Positions 31,994 to 44,438 of a stretch of DNA of 64,000 bases are shown piece after piece. How positions within the stretch are numbered: position 1 is the stretch's first letter; every line of letters begins with the position of its first letter. Source of the DNA: Cephalotus follicularis (Eukaryota > Streptophyta > Magnoliopsida > Oxalidales > Cephalotaceae); NCBI GenBank assembly GCA_001972305.1, contig BDDD01006731.1:32875-96874 (forward strand), in the 5' to 3' direction. Made by a program: the position numbers and the translations under genes. The notes beneath the pieces were generated by a model. The model saw only the letters and a program-made list of their open reading frames with translations, ran no database searches and was not told where the DNA came from.

Positions 31994-33105
31994 TGTCACA
32001 CCCCATTTTTGATATTTAACACATGGTTATCAATTAATCAAGTATTTAACAATAATCCAAAATTTAAAACCTTTGCGGAAGCATTCAATATACTGGATTA
32101 TTTAAAAGTATTCGCATGCAGCCCATACAACATGCTTACCAAGTACAATACAAGTTATAAATTACATATCAGAAATGTAAATATAACATAACGGAGTACG
32201 ACATATTACAATTTTCAAGAATAACCGTAAAATGAAGATCTCAAAAGTACGGCTTCAACCGCAAGCCTCCACTTTCCTTCATTAATCTATAATAGTAGGT
32301 ATTAGCCTTTGTCATCACTCGGATAAGTAGGAAATATGCATGATGTAAATATATAAATGTAATCATGCATGACAGTTTATATCTTTTAAACAATATATTT
32401 ATGAATCAACATATATAAGCAACCATGCCAAGTGGCTACAATCAGTCAGTTATCAAGAATACCGCACAAGGGTACAAACAATCTGTTGTCCGAAGATCAG
32501 TAGTAGGTGTCACATGTCGTTAACTCCTAGCCACAACTACGCACCACCTAACTAACACCATGCACTCTGATGATGATAGAAAAGGTAAACAGTACTGCCG
32601 GCACTTGGCGGGTAGCTAATAGTCAAGCTCTGAAATGCAGATAAGTTTGGTGTATAAGCTCTAGCCAACTCCTACCACCTAGGCTCACAAGACCATCAGA
32701 AACTATCAATCACAAGCAGTACAGTCCAGTATAGATATTACATATATAATGTAATTCAACAATAGTCTCGTTTTGAGAAAACAGTAAAACAGATCAGCAT
32801 AATCTCTTTTGGAGAAAACAGTAACAGTACCGTAATTTTTCATTTAAGAAAAGTGTAAACAGTCAGTAGTTCTCGCATAGAAAAAATAGTAGTGGAAAAC
32901 CTTTAATTGTGCATGTAGCACTCAGTAGTTTAAAATCCTTAAAACCATATTATTTGTAAAATACTTGATAGATGTGACTATCCATAACAGTAGCAGTAGA
33001 AATATGTACTTTCATAACAGTAACATTAGCAGTTCAAGGATCAAACAGTAAAAAGTACGATTAAGCATAAACAGTATAGAATATCCACAGATCCAGTATG
33101 GCGTT

Positions 33106-33400
33106 AACGTATATATTAGGTGTCGACGTGTATATAGGCGTCAACGTTACCATTAGGCGTCAACGCGTTAAGGTAGAAACCTTAAGCGTGAAAATTTCCC
33201 TTTGGCGTCGACGCGTTGAGGTAGGAACCTTACGCATCAACGCTACCTATGGGCGTCAACGTTTTCCAAGATAGTAGCTTTAAAAGTCAAGGCTATCCTT
33301 CCTTGGCGTCGACGAGAATCAGACGCAAACAAGTAAACAGATGATTATTTCAGTAAGGCGTTAATGTGTATATTTTGGCGCCGACGTAAATCAAACGCAA
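33106..33400. repeat. GTCGAC-core dyad cluster 1, Tekay 1 LTR
   Basis: Copies of GGCGTCGACG, GGCGTCAACG and GGCGTTAACG. Neighbouring cores are mainly 18-19 bp apart, with some longer gaps. Confidence 0.85.
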
Positions 33401-33934
33401 CAGGATATACAGTCCATAATCAACCCAAGCATGCATGGATTAAACAACTTAACATCAACATGCAAGCACAGATAAACTACCATACACAATATACATGCTA
33501 TATCTTTATATACATGTCATAAATCCTACTTCTGATTCCAAGTTAGGAATCTAAGTCCACCTCTTCAAGTCTCCGACCCGTAGCTTTTCAAGCCCCCCAG
33601 GTCCGGTCCGGTAGTTCCAATCCCAGCTCAGTTCTACTCTTGGTTCGAGTATGGAGAAGGTTGTCTCTCCCTTCTCCTTTCTTTCCCATTTTCTCTCTTT
33701 TCCTTTCTATTTTCTTTCTCGTTCTTTCCCTTTCTCATTGTCGGTGAAAGAAGAAGATTAGAGGTGTCCTTTATGGACGAGTGCGTCTCTCTCTTTATCC
33801 TTTCTCCCTGCCCTCTGACGCGCACATGCTCCCTTTCTCTCTTCTCTCTGTCACTGCACGCATGGGGAACTAGCAAAAAATGCCTTTCACGCGTCTTCTG
33901 TCAGTGCTTTTGTCTTATTCTACCGACAATTTAG

Positions 33935-34222
33935 GCGTTGACGTCACTTTTAGGCGTTGACACGTTGAAAATCCTTCTTGGCGCTAACAGGCTCAGCGAA
34001 CCGCATTAACGCTTATCTCTTAGTTCCCATCGATGGTGTCGACATCATCACTTGGCGTCAACGTCTTGAGGTAAGGAGCCTTAAGTGTGACCACTTTGTT
34101 TCTTGGCATCAATGCTATCACTTCGCGTCGACGCTCAAAGTGTTTCTTCCAATCGACACATCTCAAAGCACCTGTCCGGTTCATGGCGTCGACGTCCTTC
34201 GTTGGCGTCGACGTTTATGCGT
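33935..34222. repeat. GTCGAC-core dyad cluster 2, Tekay 1 LTR
   Basis: GGCGTTGACG, GTGTCGACATC, GGCGTCAACG, GGCGTCGACG and relatives in four or five pairs. Spacing inside each pair is 19 bp. Confidence 0.85.
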
Positions 34223-34511
34223 CAGATTTTAGTCTCTCAAAGTTATTTCAAATAACTTCCAATTTATTTCTATTTAGTCTATTTTCCTTTAATTCAACAA
34301 CAGTAATTGGTTATAATCAAGGGATAACTAAACATAAATTTCAATTCAATGTATAATTTATTTATCATTGTTTAATATACATTAAATCAAAATTACGGTT
34401 ATTACATTACCCCCTCCTTAAAGAAAATTCGTCCTCGAATTTAGCCCTTACATTCCAAACAAACGAGGGAATGTTTCCATCATTTCAGCTTCATGTTCCC
34501 ATGTAGCTTAT

Positions 34512-34814
34512 TCAGCTCCATTGAAATTGCCACAGTATCTTCACCATAGGAATAGTCTTATTCCTCAAGACCTTCTCTTTCCTGTCAAGAATCCACATTG
34601 GCCTTTCTTCATAAGACAAGTTGCCATTGATAAATCCAAGATCATAGCTCAGTACATGAGATGAATCAGGTACGTATTTCCATAACATGGATACATGAAA
34701 TATGGTATGTACATTCAACAAGTTGGGTGGTAGTGCGATCTGATATGCTACTTGCCAAACTCTCTCCAGTATCTCATACGGTCCGATATATCGCGGAGCT
34801 AATTTCCCCTTCAT
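34512..34814 (-). pseudogene. Tekay 1 pol C-terminus with chromodomain-like tail
   Basis: APRYIGPYEILERV, then YEERPMWILDRKEKVLRN and TIPMVKILWQF. This is the linker and chromodomain segment of Tekay chromoviruses, thought to guide integration to modified chromatin. Fossil. Confidence 0.8.
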
Positions 34815-34922
34815 GCCAAATCTGTGTATCCCTTTCGAATGTGAGATTCTAAGAAAAACATGATCTCCTTTCTGAAACTGTAACTTCCTTGTCCTTCTAT
34901 CGGCATAACTCTTTTGCTGACT

Positions 34923-35790
34923 TTATGGAGGGAGTAACCTTTTCTTGACTATCATGACCTTATCAGTAGTTTCTTGAACAAGGTCTGGTCCCAATACCTG
35001 TCTTTCACCCACTTCATCCCAGCATATAGGAGATCTACATTTCCTTCCGTATAAGGCTTCATAAGGAGCCATCCCGATACTAGAATGATAACTATTGTTG
35101 TAAGAGAATTCAATAAGCGGAATATGATCCTCCCAACACCCAGCAAAATCAATCACACAAGCCCGGATCATAGCTTCTAGAGTCTGAATGCTACGCTCAG
35201 ACTGTCCATCAGTCAGTGGATGAAATGCAGTACTAAAACTTAAGGTCGTTCCCATAGCTGCTTGGAACTTCCTCCAGAACCTTGAAGTAAACCTTGCATC
35301 ACGGTTACAAACAATACTGACCGACACTCCATGCAATCGTACAATCTCTCGAATGTACAGTCGAGCTAACTTCTCAATGGAATAGGTCATGTTCATAGGA
35401 AGAAAGTGAGCAGACTTAGTGTGTCTGTCCATGATAACCCACACTGCCTTATGACGATTCTGTGACCTCGGCAATCCCAACACAAAGTCCATGGTCACAT
35501 GTTTCCACTTCCATTCACCCACTGGTAGAGACTGTAACAATCCGGCAGGTTTTTGATGTTCTGCCTTCTCACTCTAACAAGTCAAACACCTTGCCACATA
35601 CTCGGCGATATCCCTCTTCATGCCACTCCACCAGTAGTTCCTTTTCATATCCTGCCACATTTTTGAACTACCAGGATGAACACTGTACTGTGATTTATGA
35701 GCTTCTTGCAACATCTCATCTCTTAAACCTTCATCATCCGGAACACACACTCTCCCTCAGAACCTCAATATACTGTCAGAATGAATAGAG
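34923..35790 (-). pseudogene. Tekay 1 integrase remnant
   Basis: Shows MDRHTKSAHFLPMN, LHGVSVSIVCNRDARFTSRF and HPLTDGQSERSIQTLEAMIR, corresponding to the D, D and E blocks of the integrase core, then YEALYGRKCRSPICWDEVGE. The zinc-binding part is degraded. Fossil. Confidence 0.85.
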
Positions 35791-35936
35791 AATTCAGCGT
35801 CAGGATCTAAATTCTTACGGATGTTCCACAATTCCGTGTCATTTAACTGTGCATTTAGAATGCGATAAAGAAGTTCCAGCTGGGCTCTAATATTTGCTAC
35901 AGTAACCCATGTGGAAACCATGAACGGATTCCATCT

Positions 35937-36725
35937 CTAAAAATCCTCCAATAGCTTCCACTGTGAAACCATCGCACCAGCCATCATTGCTTTGTGACTC
36001 AAGGCATCCGCAACAACATTTGCCATCCCTGGGTGGTATTGAATATTACAGTTGTAATCATTGAAGAATTCAACCCATCTCCTCTGTCTCATGTTCAACT
36101 CCTTCTGAGAAAATAGATACTTCAAACTTTTGTGGTCTATAAATATCTCGAATTGAGCACCATAGAGGTAATGTCTCCATTTCTGTAAAGTGAACACTAT
36201 GGCAGCCAATTTAAGATCATGTACAGAATAAATCTCCTCGTACGGTTTCAACTTCCTCGATGCGTAAGCAATTAAGCAACCACGTTGCATGAGAACACAT
36301 CCCAAGCCTTTCCTAAAAGCATCAATATAGACAGTAAAATCCTCATTACCCTCAGGTAATGCCAACACTGGAGCAGTAATCAATCGACTCTTCAGTTCCT
36401 GAAAACTTGCTTCACAATCATCGTTCTAATCAAAATTTGACTTCTTCTGAGTCAACTGAGTCAATGGACCAGCAATCTTGGAAAATCCTTCAATAAACCT
36501 TCGATAATAGCCAGCCAATCCCAAGAAGCTACGAACTTCAGTAATGTTCTTCAGTTGTGGCCAACCCACAATACTCTCAATCTTGGAAGGATCCACCGAT
36601 AATCCCTCACTCGACACAATGTGACCAAGGAAAGTCCCATGATCCAGCCAAAATTCACATTGACTTAATTTGGCAAATAAGCTTTCCTTCCGTAGAGTCT
36701 GTAACACAATCCTTAGGTACTGCAT
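35937..36725 (-). pseudogene. Tekay 1 RT thumb and RNase H remnant
   Basis: [20 protein letters not shown] and [19 protein letters not shown] from the end of the reverse transcriptase, then [36 protein letters not shown] and [11 protein letters not shown] from RNase H. Fossil in pieces. Confidence 0.85.
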
Positions 36726-36782
36726 ATGCTCCTCAATACTCCTCGAATATATAAGAATGTTGTCTAGAAAGATAACAACAAA

Positions 36783-37460
36783 CTAATTAAGATAGCACCG
36801 GAACACTCTGTTCATCAAACACATGAATGCCCCAGGAGCATTCGTCAAACCAAACGGTAAGATTAGGAAGTCATAATGCCCGTAACTGGTTCGAAATGCG
36901 GTCTTCTCAAAATCACCTTTACGGATCCTTAACTGATGATAACCTATCCTCAAATCAAGCTTAGAGAACACAGTTGGGCCTTGGAATTGATCGAACAACT
37001 TCTCAATATGTGGTAGAGGATACTTTTTCTTCACAGTTACATGATTCAATAGTATGTAATCAATACACAACCGCATCAATGCATCTTTCTTCTTTACGAA
37101 CAAGACCGGTGTTCCCCACGGTGATACACTCGGTCTGATAAACCCCTTGTCAAGATAACCTTGCAGTTGAACCTTCAACTCCTTCAATTCAGCAGGAGCC
37201 ATTCTGTATGGAGCTTTATAAATAGGAGCATTTCCCGGTAGAAACTCAATACTGAACTCCATATCTCTCTCCGGTGGCAGTGAAACAAGATCCTCTGGAA
37301 ACACGTCAAGAAATTCACAAGCAATAGGAACCTGTTCCAGACTAGGTGTACCTTTCGTATGATCAATCACATACACCACATAACCTTCACATCCCTTCTC
37401 GAGATATCTCAGTGCTCGAGTGTAAGAAATAATTGGAGTAGAAATATTCTTCTCTCTCAC
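36783..37460 (-). pseudogene. Tekay 1 reverse transcriptase remnant
   Basis: [17 protein letters not shown], then [33 protein letters not shown] and [20 protein letters not shown]. These are the fingers and palm blocks of a gypsy reverse transcriptase. Fossil. Confidence 0.88.
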
Positions 37461-37655
37461 GAACTAAAACACAGTTCCCTCTGACAGATGACATGTCACC
37501 ACCTTATTGTGACAGTCAACACAAGCTCGATGAGCATAAAGCCAGTCCATCCCCAAGATAACATCAAAATCTCAAATCGGTAGTACAATCAGATCAACAG
37601 ATAACTGAACCCCAGCTATCGTGATCCCACAATCATTTATCACAGTATCAGTCAG

Positions 37656-38003
37656 TTAACCGTCTCTGGTTGGAGTACTCACTTCCAACACGTAAGGCAA
37701 ACAATCAGCCACACAATGCAAGTTACATAGAAAATATGATGTAATAAAAGAATGTGTAGCTCCAGGGTCAATCAATACGCGAGCCAATATACCATATATG
37801 GAAATGGTACCTCCCACAACAGAAGTAGACTCTGCTACATCATCCTTATATAAGGTATAGACCCTACCTTTCACAACTCCCTTTCTAGTATCCCTTCGCG
37901 CTTGGCCAACCGCACCACTTCCTTTATTACGCATTTGCTCTCTCACTATTGGGCAATCATTCAATTGATGCCCTTGCGAGCCACATCTCAAACACTTTCC
38001 CAT
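37656..38003 (-). pseudogene. Tekay 1 zinc knuckle and protease remnant
   Basis: CLRCGSQGHQLNDCP is a CCHC knuckle. ILARVLIDPGATHSFIT is the aspartic protease active-site region as found in Tekay elements. Fossil. Confidence 0.85.
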
Positions 38004-38108
38004 TTTTTTCCAGCATACACTTTTATTGTGGTTCGAAAGTCCACAGAAACTACACCCTCCAGAACTCCTTTGGTTGTTTCGGTTAGGAGTTCTTGAACGA
38101 GAAGTATT

Positions 38109-38984
38109 TCATCGAAAACCTCCTTGTCCCTTGTTGCCAGACTTTGATGATCCAGCAGGATTATTACTTCCCCGCCCCTGTGAAGAAGCAGGTCTTGATT
38201 GAGAACCACGAGATCTTTCCATCCTTCTTTCATTAGCATCAGCCTCCACAATTCTCGCCCTCTTAGTAACATCAACAAAAGAAGTCAGTTGTAGTACCAC
38301 CAGCTTAGATCGGATATAAGGTCTAATGCCCTTTAAAAACCTCCTTATCTTCCTTGACTCTCTCTCTACTAGATAGGGCGTATGCCTTGTCAGTTCAATG
38401 AATCTGGTCTGATATTGAGCTACCGTCATGTCTATTTGACGTAACTCCAACAGTTCAGTCTCTCTCATGTCACGCTCCATCTATCGAACATAAGCCTTCG
38501 AGAACTCTGTCTGGAATCTGTCCCAAGTCCTGCCAAGATTAAGAGATTCCCATTTTGCTTCGATCATTTCCCACCAATCAGTAGCCTCTCCACATAAGCT
38601 GTACACTACAAAATTCAACTTTTGCTCATCCGTACACTCGAGAGCAGCAAATATCTTCTCCATATCTTTCATCCATTGTTTTGATACAGTGGCATCAAGT
38701 TCTCCCTTGAACATTGGAGGATTATGCCTCATGAACCTCTTCAAGTCTCCGCCAAATCCACAAGCATTATAAACTTCAAGAGCTCGCTGGTATGCTTGGT
38801 TAACTTCATACATGTGTTTCAACTCCGCCATGTTTGTCGCATTGGCTTGTATCTGTTGTTGGAAAAGATCAGCCATGCGATCGAAAGTACTCCTCTCATC
38901 GTGCACTGGTAGGGCATTTCCTCTTTCATTCATTTGCGAAACATTTCCTCCTTCATTCATATACGGGACATTTTGCTCCTTCAT
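38109..38984 (-). pseudogene. Tekay 1 gag remnant
   Basis: FKGELDATVSKQWMKDMEKI, LNFVVYSLCGEATDWWEM and YQTRFIELTRHTPYLVERES are Retrotrans_gag signatures, followed by an Arg/Ser/Gly-rich tail. Capsid protein of the family. Fossil. Confidence 0.85.
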
Positions 38985-39187
38985 TCATTTGTGGATATTT
39001 ATCTCCCTCATTCATTTAAGGGGCATTATCTCCTTCTTCAGCTCTATGCCTTCCCTGTCTACCTCTTCGTCGATCCATAATGTTTCCTATAAGGAGAATA
39101 ATATTAATCACAAGGAAACAATTTACTTAGTTACCGATAGTATCCCATCGATAGCTTATAATTTAATATAAGCTCGAATACCATGCT

Positions 39188-40309
39188 TGTCACACCCCGT
39201 TTTTGATATTTAACACATGGTTATCAATTAATCCAGTATTTAACAATAATCCAAAATTTAAAACCTTTGTGGAAGCATTCAATATACTGGATTATTTAAA
39301 AGTATTCGCATGTAGCCCATACTACATGCTTACCAAGTATAATACAAGTTATAAATTACATACCGAAAATGTAAATATAACATAACGGAGTATGACTTAT
39401 TAAAATTTTCGACAACAACCTTAAAATGAAGCTCTCAAAAGTACGGCTTCAACTGCAAGCCTCCACTTTCCTTCGTTAATCTGCAACAGTAGGCATTAGC
39501 CTTTGTCCTCACTCGGCTAAGTAGGAAATATGCATGAATGTGAATATATAAATGTAATCATGCATGACAGTTTATATCTTTTAAACAGTATATATATTAA
39601 TCAACATATATAAGCAATCTGGCCAAGTGGCTACAATCAGTCAGTTATCAAGAATACCGCACAAGGGTGTAAACAATAAGTTGTTCAAAGACTAGTTGTG
39701 GGTGTCACATGTCGCTAACTCCTAGCCCCAACTGCGCACCACCCAACTAACACCATGAACTCCGATGATGATAGAAAAAGTAAACAGTATTGCCGGCACT
39801 TGGCGAGCAGCTAAAAGTCAAGATCTGCAATGCAGATAAGTTTGGTGTATAAGCTCTAGCCAACTCCTGGCACCTAGGCTGACCTCTGTAGTCCGTGATA
39901 CACTCCGATAACAAGACCATCAGAAACTATCAATCACAAATAGTACAGTCCGGTATAGTTATTACATATATAGTTTAATACAACAGTTGTCTCGTTTTAA
40001 GAAAATAGTAAAACAGTTTAGTACAATCTCTTTTAGAGAAAACAGCAACAATACAGTAAGTTTTCATTTAAGAAAACTGTAAACAGTCAGTAGTTCTCAC
40101 TTGGAGAAAATAGTAGTGGAAAACCTTTAATTGTGTATATAGCACTCAGTAGTTTAAAATCCTTGAAACCATAGTATTTGTAAAATACTTGATAGATGTG
40201 ACGATCCATAACAGTAGTAGTAGAAATATGTAATTTCATAACAGTAACATTAGTAGTTCAAGGATCAAACAGTAAACAGTACGATTAAGCATAAACAGTG
40301 TAGAATATC
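39188..40309 (-). mobile_element. Tekay element 1, 5' LTR, first part
   Basis: Matches 31994-33080 with several percent difference plus small indels. It stops at the target duplication ATATC, where the nested element begins. The adjoining internal sequence GGTATTCGAGCT (minus) is a decayed tRNA-Met primer site. Confidence 0.88.
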
Positions 40310-40479
40310 TGTAAGGACCCAAATTTCCAGTAAAGATATTAATTATGGAAAATGAATTCTATTGTGTATTTTGGCAGTTAGTTTAAGGGACCCGTAGTAT
40401 GACCCTACGCTCCGGGGTTCGGGGGGGCAGCGCCCCCAGAAGAAAATTTTATTTGGCTAAGTGATGAGAAGGAAAACTG

Positions 40480-40705
40480 TCTTAAGCGCCGACAGTCCCA
40501 CTTAAAGCGTCGACGCTTTGGTAGTAACGGTCGACACTTTAAATGTAAAAGTCGACGCTTTGAAGATAAGTTGTCAGTTGACCTGGAGGAGACTTAAAGC
40601 GACGACGCTTTGTAAGAAAGCGTCAGCGCTTTAGTCGGGATAGAGGTGAAAAACTCAGGTAAAGGCTGTGACAGTCGACGCTTAAAGGTAAAGAGTCGAT
40701 GCTTT
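40480..40705. repeat. GTCGAC-core dyad cluster, left LTR of nested element
   Basis: AAAGCGTCGACGCTTT, a perfect palindrome, and variants. Four neighbouring pairs each have cores 21 bp apart. Confidence 0.9.
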
Positions 40706-40802
40706 GCCTTGTGTCAGGTAAAGAATTCTAGCTTTTTACCCCATTTCGGAGGAATTAAATGAATTGTAGGACACGTGTCAAGCAAGGGATGGATGAATTA
40801 TG

Positions 40803-40919
40803 ATATTTTGCTACTAAGGAGACTTTGACCTCAAGTCTTTATGGCATGTGCAAGACTAAGAAGACTTTGACCCCAAGTCTTTATGGCATGTGCANNNNNN
40901 NNNNNNNNNNNNNNNNNNN
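40803..40919. repeat. Short tandem repeat running into an assembly gap
   Basis: About two units of a 50-odd-bp repeat (AAGACTTTGACCCCAAGTC, TTTATGGCATGTGCA), then 25 N. The gap probably hides more units. Confidence 0.75.
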
Positions 40920-41424
40920 TCAGGTGAAATTCGAGTTTCGCTCGAGGCTTCTAGCCACGCAATGCACCCACATTGGAAACTGGTAGTTTAGCAAATTAGT
41001 AAATTGCTAGGTAAAGTATAGTAAATTAGAATTGAATCTAAATTTTAGATTGTAATAATGAATTATTGAAGTGTCCTAGCGTATACGAATATAGAAACTT
41101 TGTAGTTAAAGTTTTATAGTATAAGAGTAATAGTACTAGTAAAGATTATGGAAATGTAGCCATGTAGTGAATTGTACATTGGAATGTGTCGCCTTTTTAT
41201 ATTTGAATAGAGTAGTATTTTATTAGTATATGAGAGGAAATAGTAATTGAAGAGTATTAGAGTTCATACAAGTTATTGAAACTATAGTAGTAGAATGTAT
41301 TTTTGTAGTATTAGATATTGTAAACAAAGATATGAATTGTAGATATGTGGCAGATAGTATTTTGTAATGTGTCGCCTTTTGTATGTGTATACTGTATTTT
41401 GTACGGGTCGGGGGCGCTACAAAT

Positions 41425-41437
41425 TGGTATCAGAGAG
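41425..41437 (+). promoter_or_regulatory. Primer-binding site of nested element
   Basis: TGGTATCAGAGAG, complementary in type to initiator tRNA-Met, 3 bp after the left LTR. Confidence 0.75.
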
Positions 41438-41495
41438 ATTTTGGTGACTAGTACTGATTACAGTAACGGTATTAGAGAGATTTTATCAGAGAGTT

Positions 41496-41590
41496 TGATA
41501 TTATTATGGAATATGAAGAGTTTGATATTATTATGGAATATGAAGAGTTTGATATTATTATGGAATATGAAGAGTTTGATATTATTATAT
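41496..41590 (+). repeat. 27-bp tandem repeat
   Basis: Unit beginning AGTTTGATATTATTATGG, about 3.5 copies, nearly perfect, just inside the left LTR. Each unit is a multiple of three, but the frame is not part of a recognised protein. Confidence 0.85.
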
Positions 41591-42338
41591 CAGAGAGATT
41601 TTGGTGATTAGTAGATTTTGGTGACTAGTACTGATACCAGAAATGGTATTAGAGAGATTTTGGTGACTACCATTGTGATTAATGTTGATACCAGGAATGC
41701 TATGAGAAAGTTGATTTTGTTATAATTGAGGATATAAGATGTGTGGAAATATCTTCCGATCTGATTTCCTTAGATGTCATTGAAGATTAAGTCAGATCAT
41801 TTAGAGACTAGTACATGATTCAATGGTTAGGAATCATAAACTTTACAAGGAGAAAGAAATCTTAAGAAGGATTATAGCAAAGAATGGAGACGAATTGTAT
41901 ATTCGCTTATGGAAGAAATGTATAGACAAAAGTTAGAATGAAAAGGTGAATGCTTTAGAGAAGCTAAATTAAGTATGAATATTCTTTTGAGGTTTATATG
42001 GAAATGAATGGAATAGTTATACGAGAAGTTAGAGAAAACTTGCTAATAATGTTAAGGAGTATCTAAGAGGAGATACCCGATGATGATGATTCTAACGATG
42101 AAGACTAGAATGATTATGAAGAAGTTTTATGTAAGAAATGAATAGTGAATGTAAGACATGTGCAAAGAGGTGTAGATGTTAGTTCCTTATAAGGTCTTGA
42201 ATAGAATCGTCTAAAGTTAAGGGCTAACACATAAGTTAAAGAGATGAACGACTTAAGACAAAGTCGCGGTCAAAGAAGGAACGTGCCGGTCAACGAAGAA
42301 GAACTGTTTGCAAGACAACATCCGAAAGCCTTTTCGGA

Positions 42339-43458
42339 GTGACAGATCCTATGGACACCGAAGTATGGATCCAAGGAAAGGAAGAGACCTTCAGAGCCTT
42401 AGATTGCGTGAATCTTCAGAAAGAAGAGTTTTCGTTTGACAAGATAGAAGGGAAAGCATATCGATGGTGGGACATGATCGAAATGACGAAGACACGTCGG
42501 GAGATAGCAACGATGACATGGGAAAAGTTTAAGGAAATATTTATGGAAGAATATTTTCCTTAGCTGATGAAATATAAGATGGAAGAGGACTTTCTTTGAT
42601 TGGAAGAAGGTAAGTCCGAATCGATAGCTCGATACGAGGCAAAGTTGAGAGGTTGCCTCGATATGCGGCTCACATGGTGTCAACGGAGCAAAGAAGAACG
42701 AATAAGTTTCGTATGAGTTTGGACCCCAACGTTCAAAGGTTGTTGATAGCGTAGGATCCGAAAACCTATAAAGTGGTGCTGAGGAATGCAATAATCCGAA
42801 ATACTCCAATTGCTTTTATGGAGTTGAGGAAGAGAGTGTTCAACAATTGTTGGGCCATTGAAATAATTTGATTGATGGAATTTTGGTATACTCAAAAAGT
42901 CAAGTGGAGTATAAAGAGTATTTGACCAATGTGTTGCAAACATTGAGGAGGAAACAATTGTATATTAAGTTCAGTAAGTGCCAATTTTGGATGAAGGAAG
43001 TATCCTTCTTGGGCCATGTAATTTCAAAAGAAGGTATTTTAATGGTCCCTGATAAGACTATGATAATAAAAGAATGGTAAAGACTAATGTTGGAAGCATA
43101 AATATGAAGTTTTCTTGGATTGATAAGCTATTACTGAAGGTTCGTTAAAAGTTCATCTCGCATTGCGAACCCTCATACAAGGGTGACAAGGAAGAATGTT
43201 AAGTTCGAATCGTCTGATCAATGCGAAGAGGGTTTCTTGGAGTCTTAAGGATTATGAGTGTACCATCCAGTAAAAGAGAACATTTTGGCAGATGTTTTGA
43301 GCCACAGGAGCATCAAGGTTTTGACAGTAATGATTATCACACAAGAGAAGTTATTAAGGGATTTCCAAAGTTTGAACTTGGAAGTTAGAAAGCAAGGAGA
43401 AATAGCATTCTTATCTCAAGCTGTAGTTCGACTGCCTTTAGTTGAACGAATCAAGTAG
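42339..43458 (+). pseudogene. Gag-pol remnants of nested element
   Basis: Gag-like piece FDKIEGKAYRWWDMIEMT (42339-42563). RT-like piece FSKCQFWMKEVSFLGHVISK (42868-43080). RNase H end YHPVKENILADVLSHRS (43258-43458). The order is that of a Ty3/gypsy chromovirus, but large parts are missing or unreadable. Fossil, many breaks. Confidence 0.75.
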
Positions 43459-43681
43459 CGTTAGTTTGATGATCGGAAGTTTAAAGAAAAAAACAGGCAG
43501 AGATGTTGAATGTCTATATATCGGGGGAAAACGAATGTCGTGACAGCTGTTTTAAGTCACGAGAGCATGGGAAAGTTGGCAACGATAAGTTCCACACAAG
43601 AGGAGTTATCAAGGTATTTTAAAAGGTTGAGTTTGGAACTTAAAAGGAAAAGAGAAGAAGATTAATTATGTCAAGTCATAT

Positions 43682-44433
43682 TGTAACGCCCGGCATTTTT
43701 CTGGGATGTAATATTTCCAATTATGATGTAATATTAAATTTTGGATTAATAAATAATGTTGAGTTTTGGACTTGAAAGATGCTTGAAAACCCTAATTATG
43801 GACTTAGAAATGGAGTGTGTATGTTAAAGCCTGAAACGGCGCAGTTTTGGCCAAAAGACATCGACGTCTTTTGTAAAGACGTCGACTCCTTTGTGAGCCA
43901 GGGCACACGTAAATGCATGGGCATGCACGTCGACTCGGGAAGGGGGCCTCAACACCTTCTTACAAAAAGGAGAAAAGACATCGACGTCTAAGGNGTATAG
44001 ATGTTATAGTATAGAAACAAATGTTATAGATTATGATCTTTTTATGTAAGATGATGATATCAAGAGTTATTGAACATACTTGAGATTATGAGAAGTTAAT
44101 GATAAAGGAGAGTATATGATGATGAGATAAGTTTATATTTTTCCGCTGTGAAAGGTTACATGTTAAGTGATGTACCGATGTAAAGTTATTAGAAATGATC
44201 CTGATAATGAGAATATGAAATTTTGAAATTGATGTTTCAAAGATATGAGCATATGCGATCCTGTGAAGTTATTAAGTAATAATGTTAGATTTCAAATCTA
44301 AGTTAAGATTAAATGATATGAAATGGATCGTTAAATGATTAACGATTTGATGGTCAAAGGTTACACCCACGTAACGCACCGATCTTCGGAGCTCGCTTTG
44401 AGCTTAAAGTGGACTCGGGTCGGGGGCGATACA
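43682..44433 (+). mobile_element. Right LTR of nested element
   Basis: 752 bp. It has a dyad cluster at 43855-43992 with AAAGACATCGACGTCTTTTG (one pair is 21 bp apart). Its arms therefore match copia LTR 1 and LTR A rather than the left LTR of its own element. Confidence 0.75.
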
Positions 44434-44438
44434 ATATC

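Larger units (their letters stand above)
25086..32135. repeat. Large direct duplication, copy II
   Basis: Partner of 14509-21592. Here the right end continues naturally into the complete Tekay element 1, and the integrase region is uncorrupted. This copy is therefore the better representation of the locus. Confidence 0.9.
31994..34406 (-). mobile_element. Tekay element 1, 3' LTR
   Basis: 2.41 kb. Contains two dyad clusters (33106-33400 and 33935-34222) and a pyrimidine-rich TTTCTC block near 33650-33800. The polypurine tract lies just outside it (34407-34420, CCCCCTCCTT on plus). Confidence 0.9.
40310..44433 (+). mobile_element. Nested gypsy element inside the Tekay 1 LTR
   Basis: Plus-strand element of 4.12 kb. 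A perfect 5-bp target duplication ATATC flanks it (40305-40309 and 44434-44438). The left LTR (40310-41421) ends GGGTCGGGGGCGCTACA, followed by the primer site TTGGTATCAGAGAG. The right LTR (43682-44433) starts TGTAACGCCCGG and ends GGGTCGGGGGCGATACA after a purine-rich stretch. The two LTRs are not the same sequence. Two unsequenced spots (25 N at 40895-40919, one n at 43994) fall one in each LTR. Coding remnants of gag, RT and RNase H are short. Heavily broken. Confidence 0.8.
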
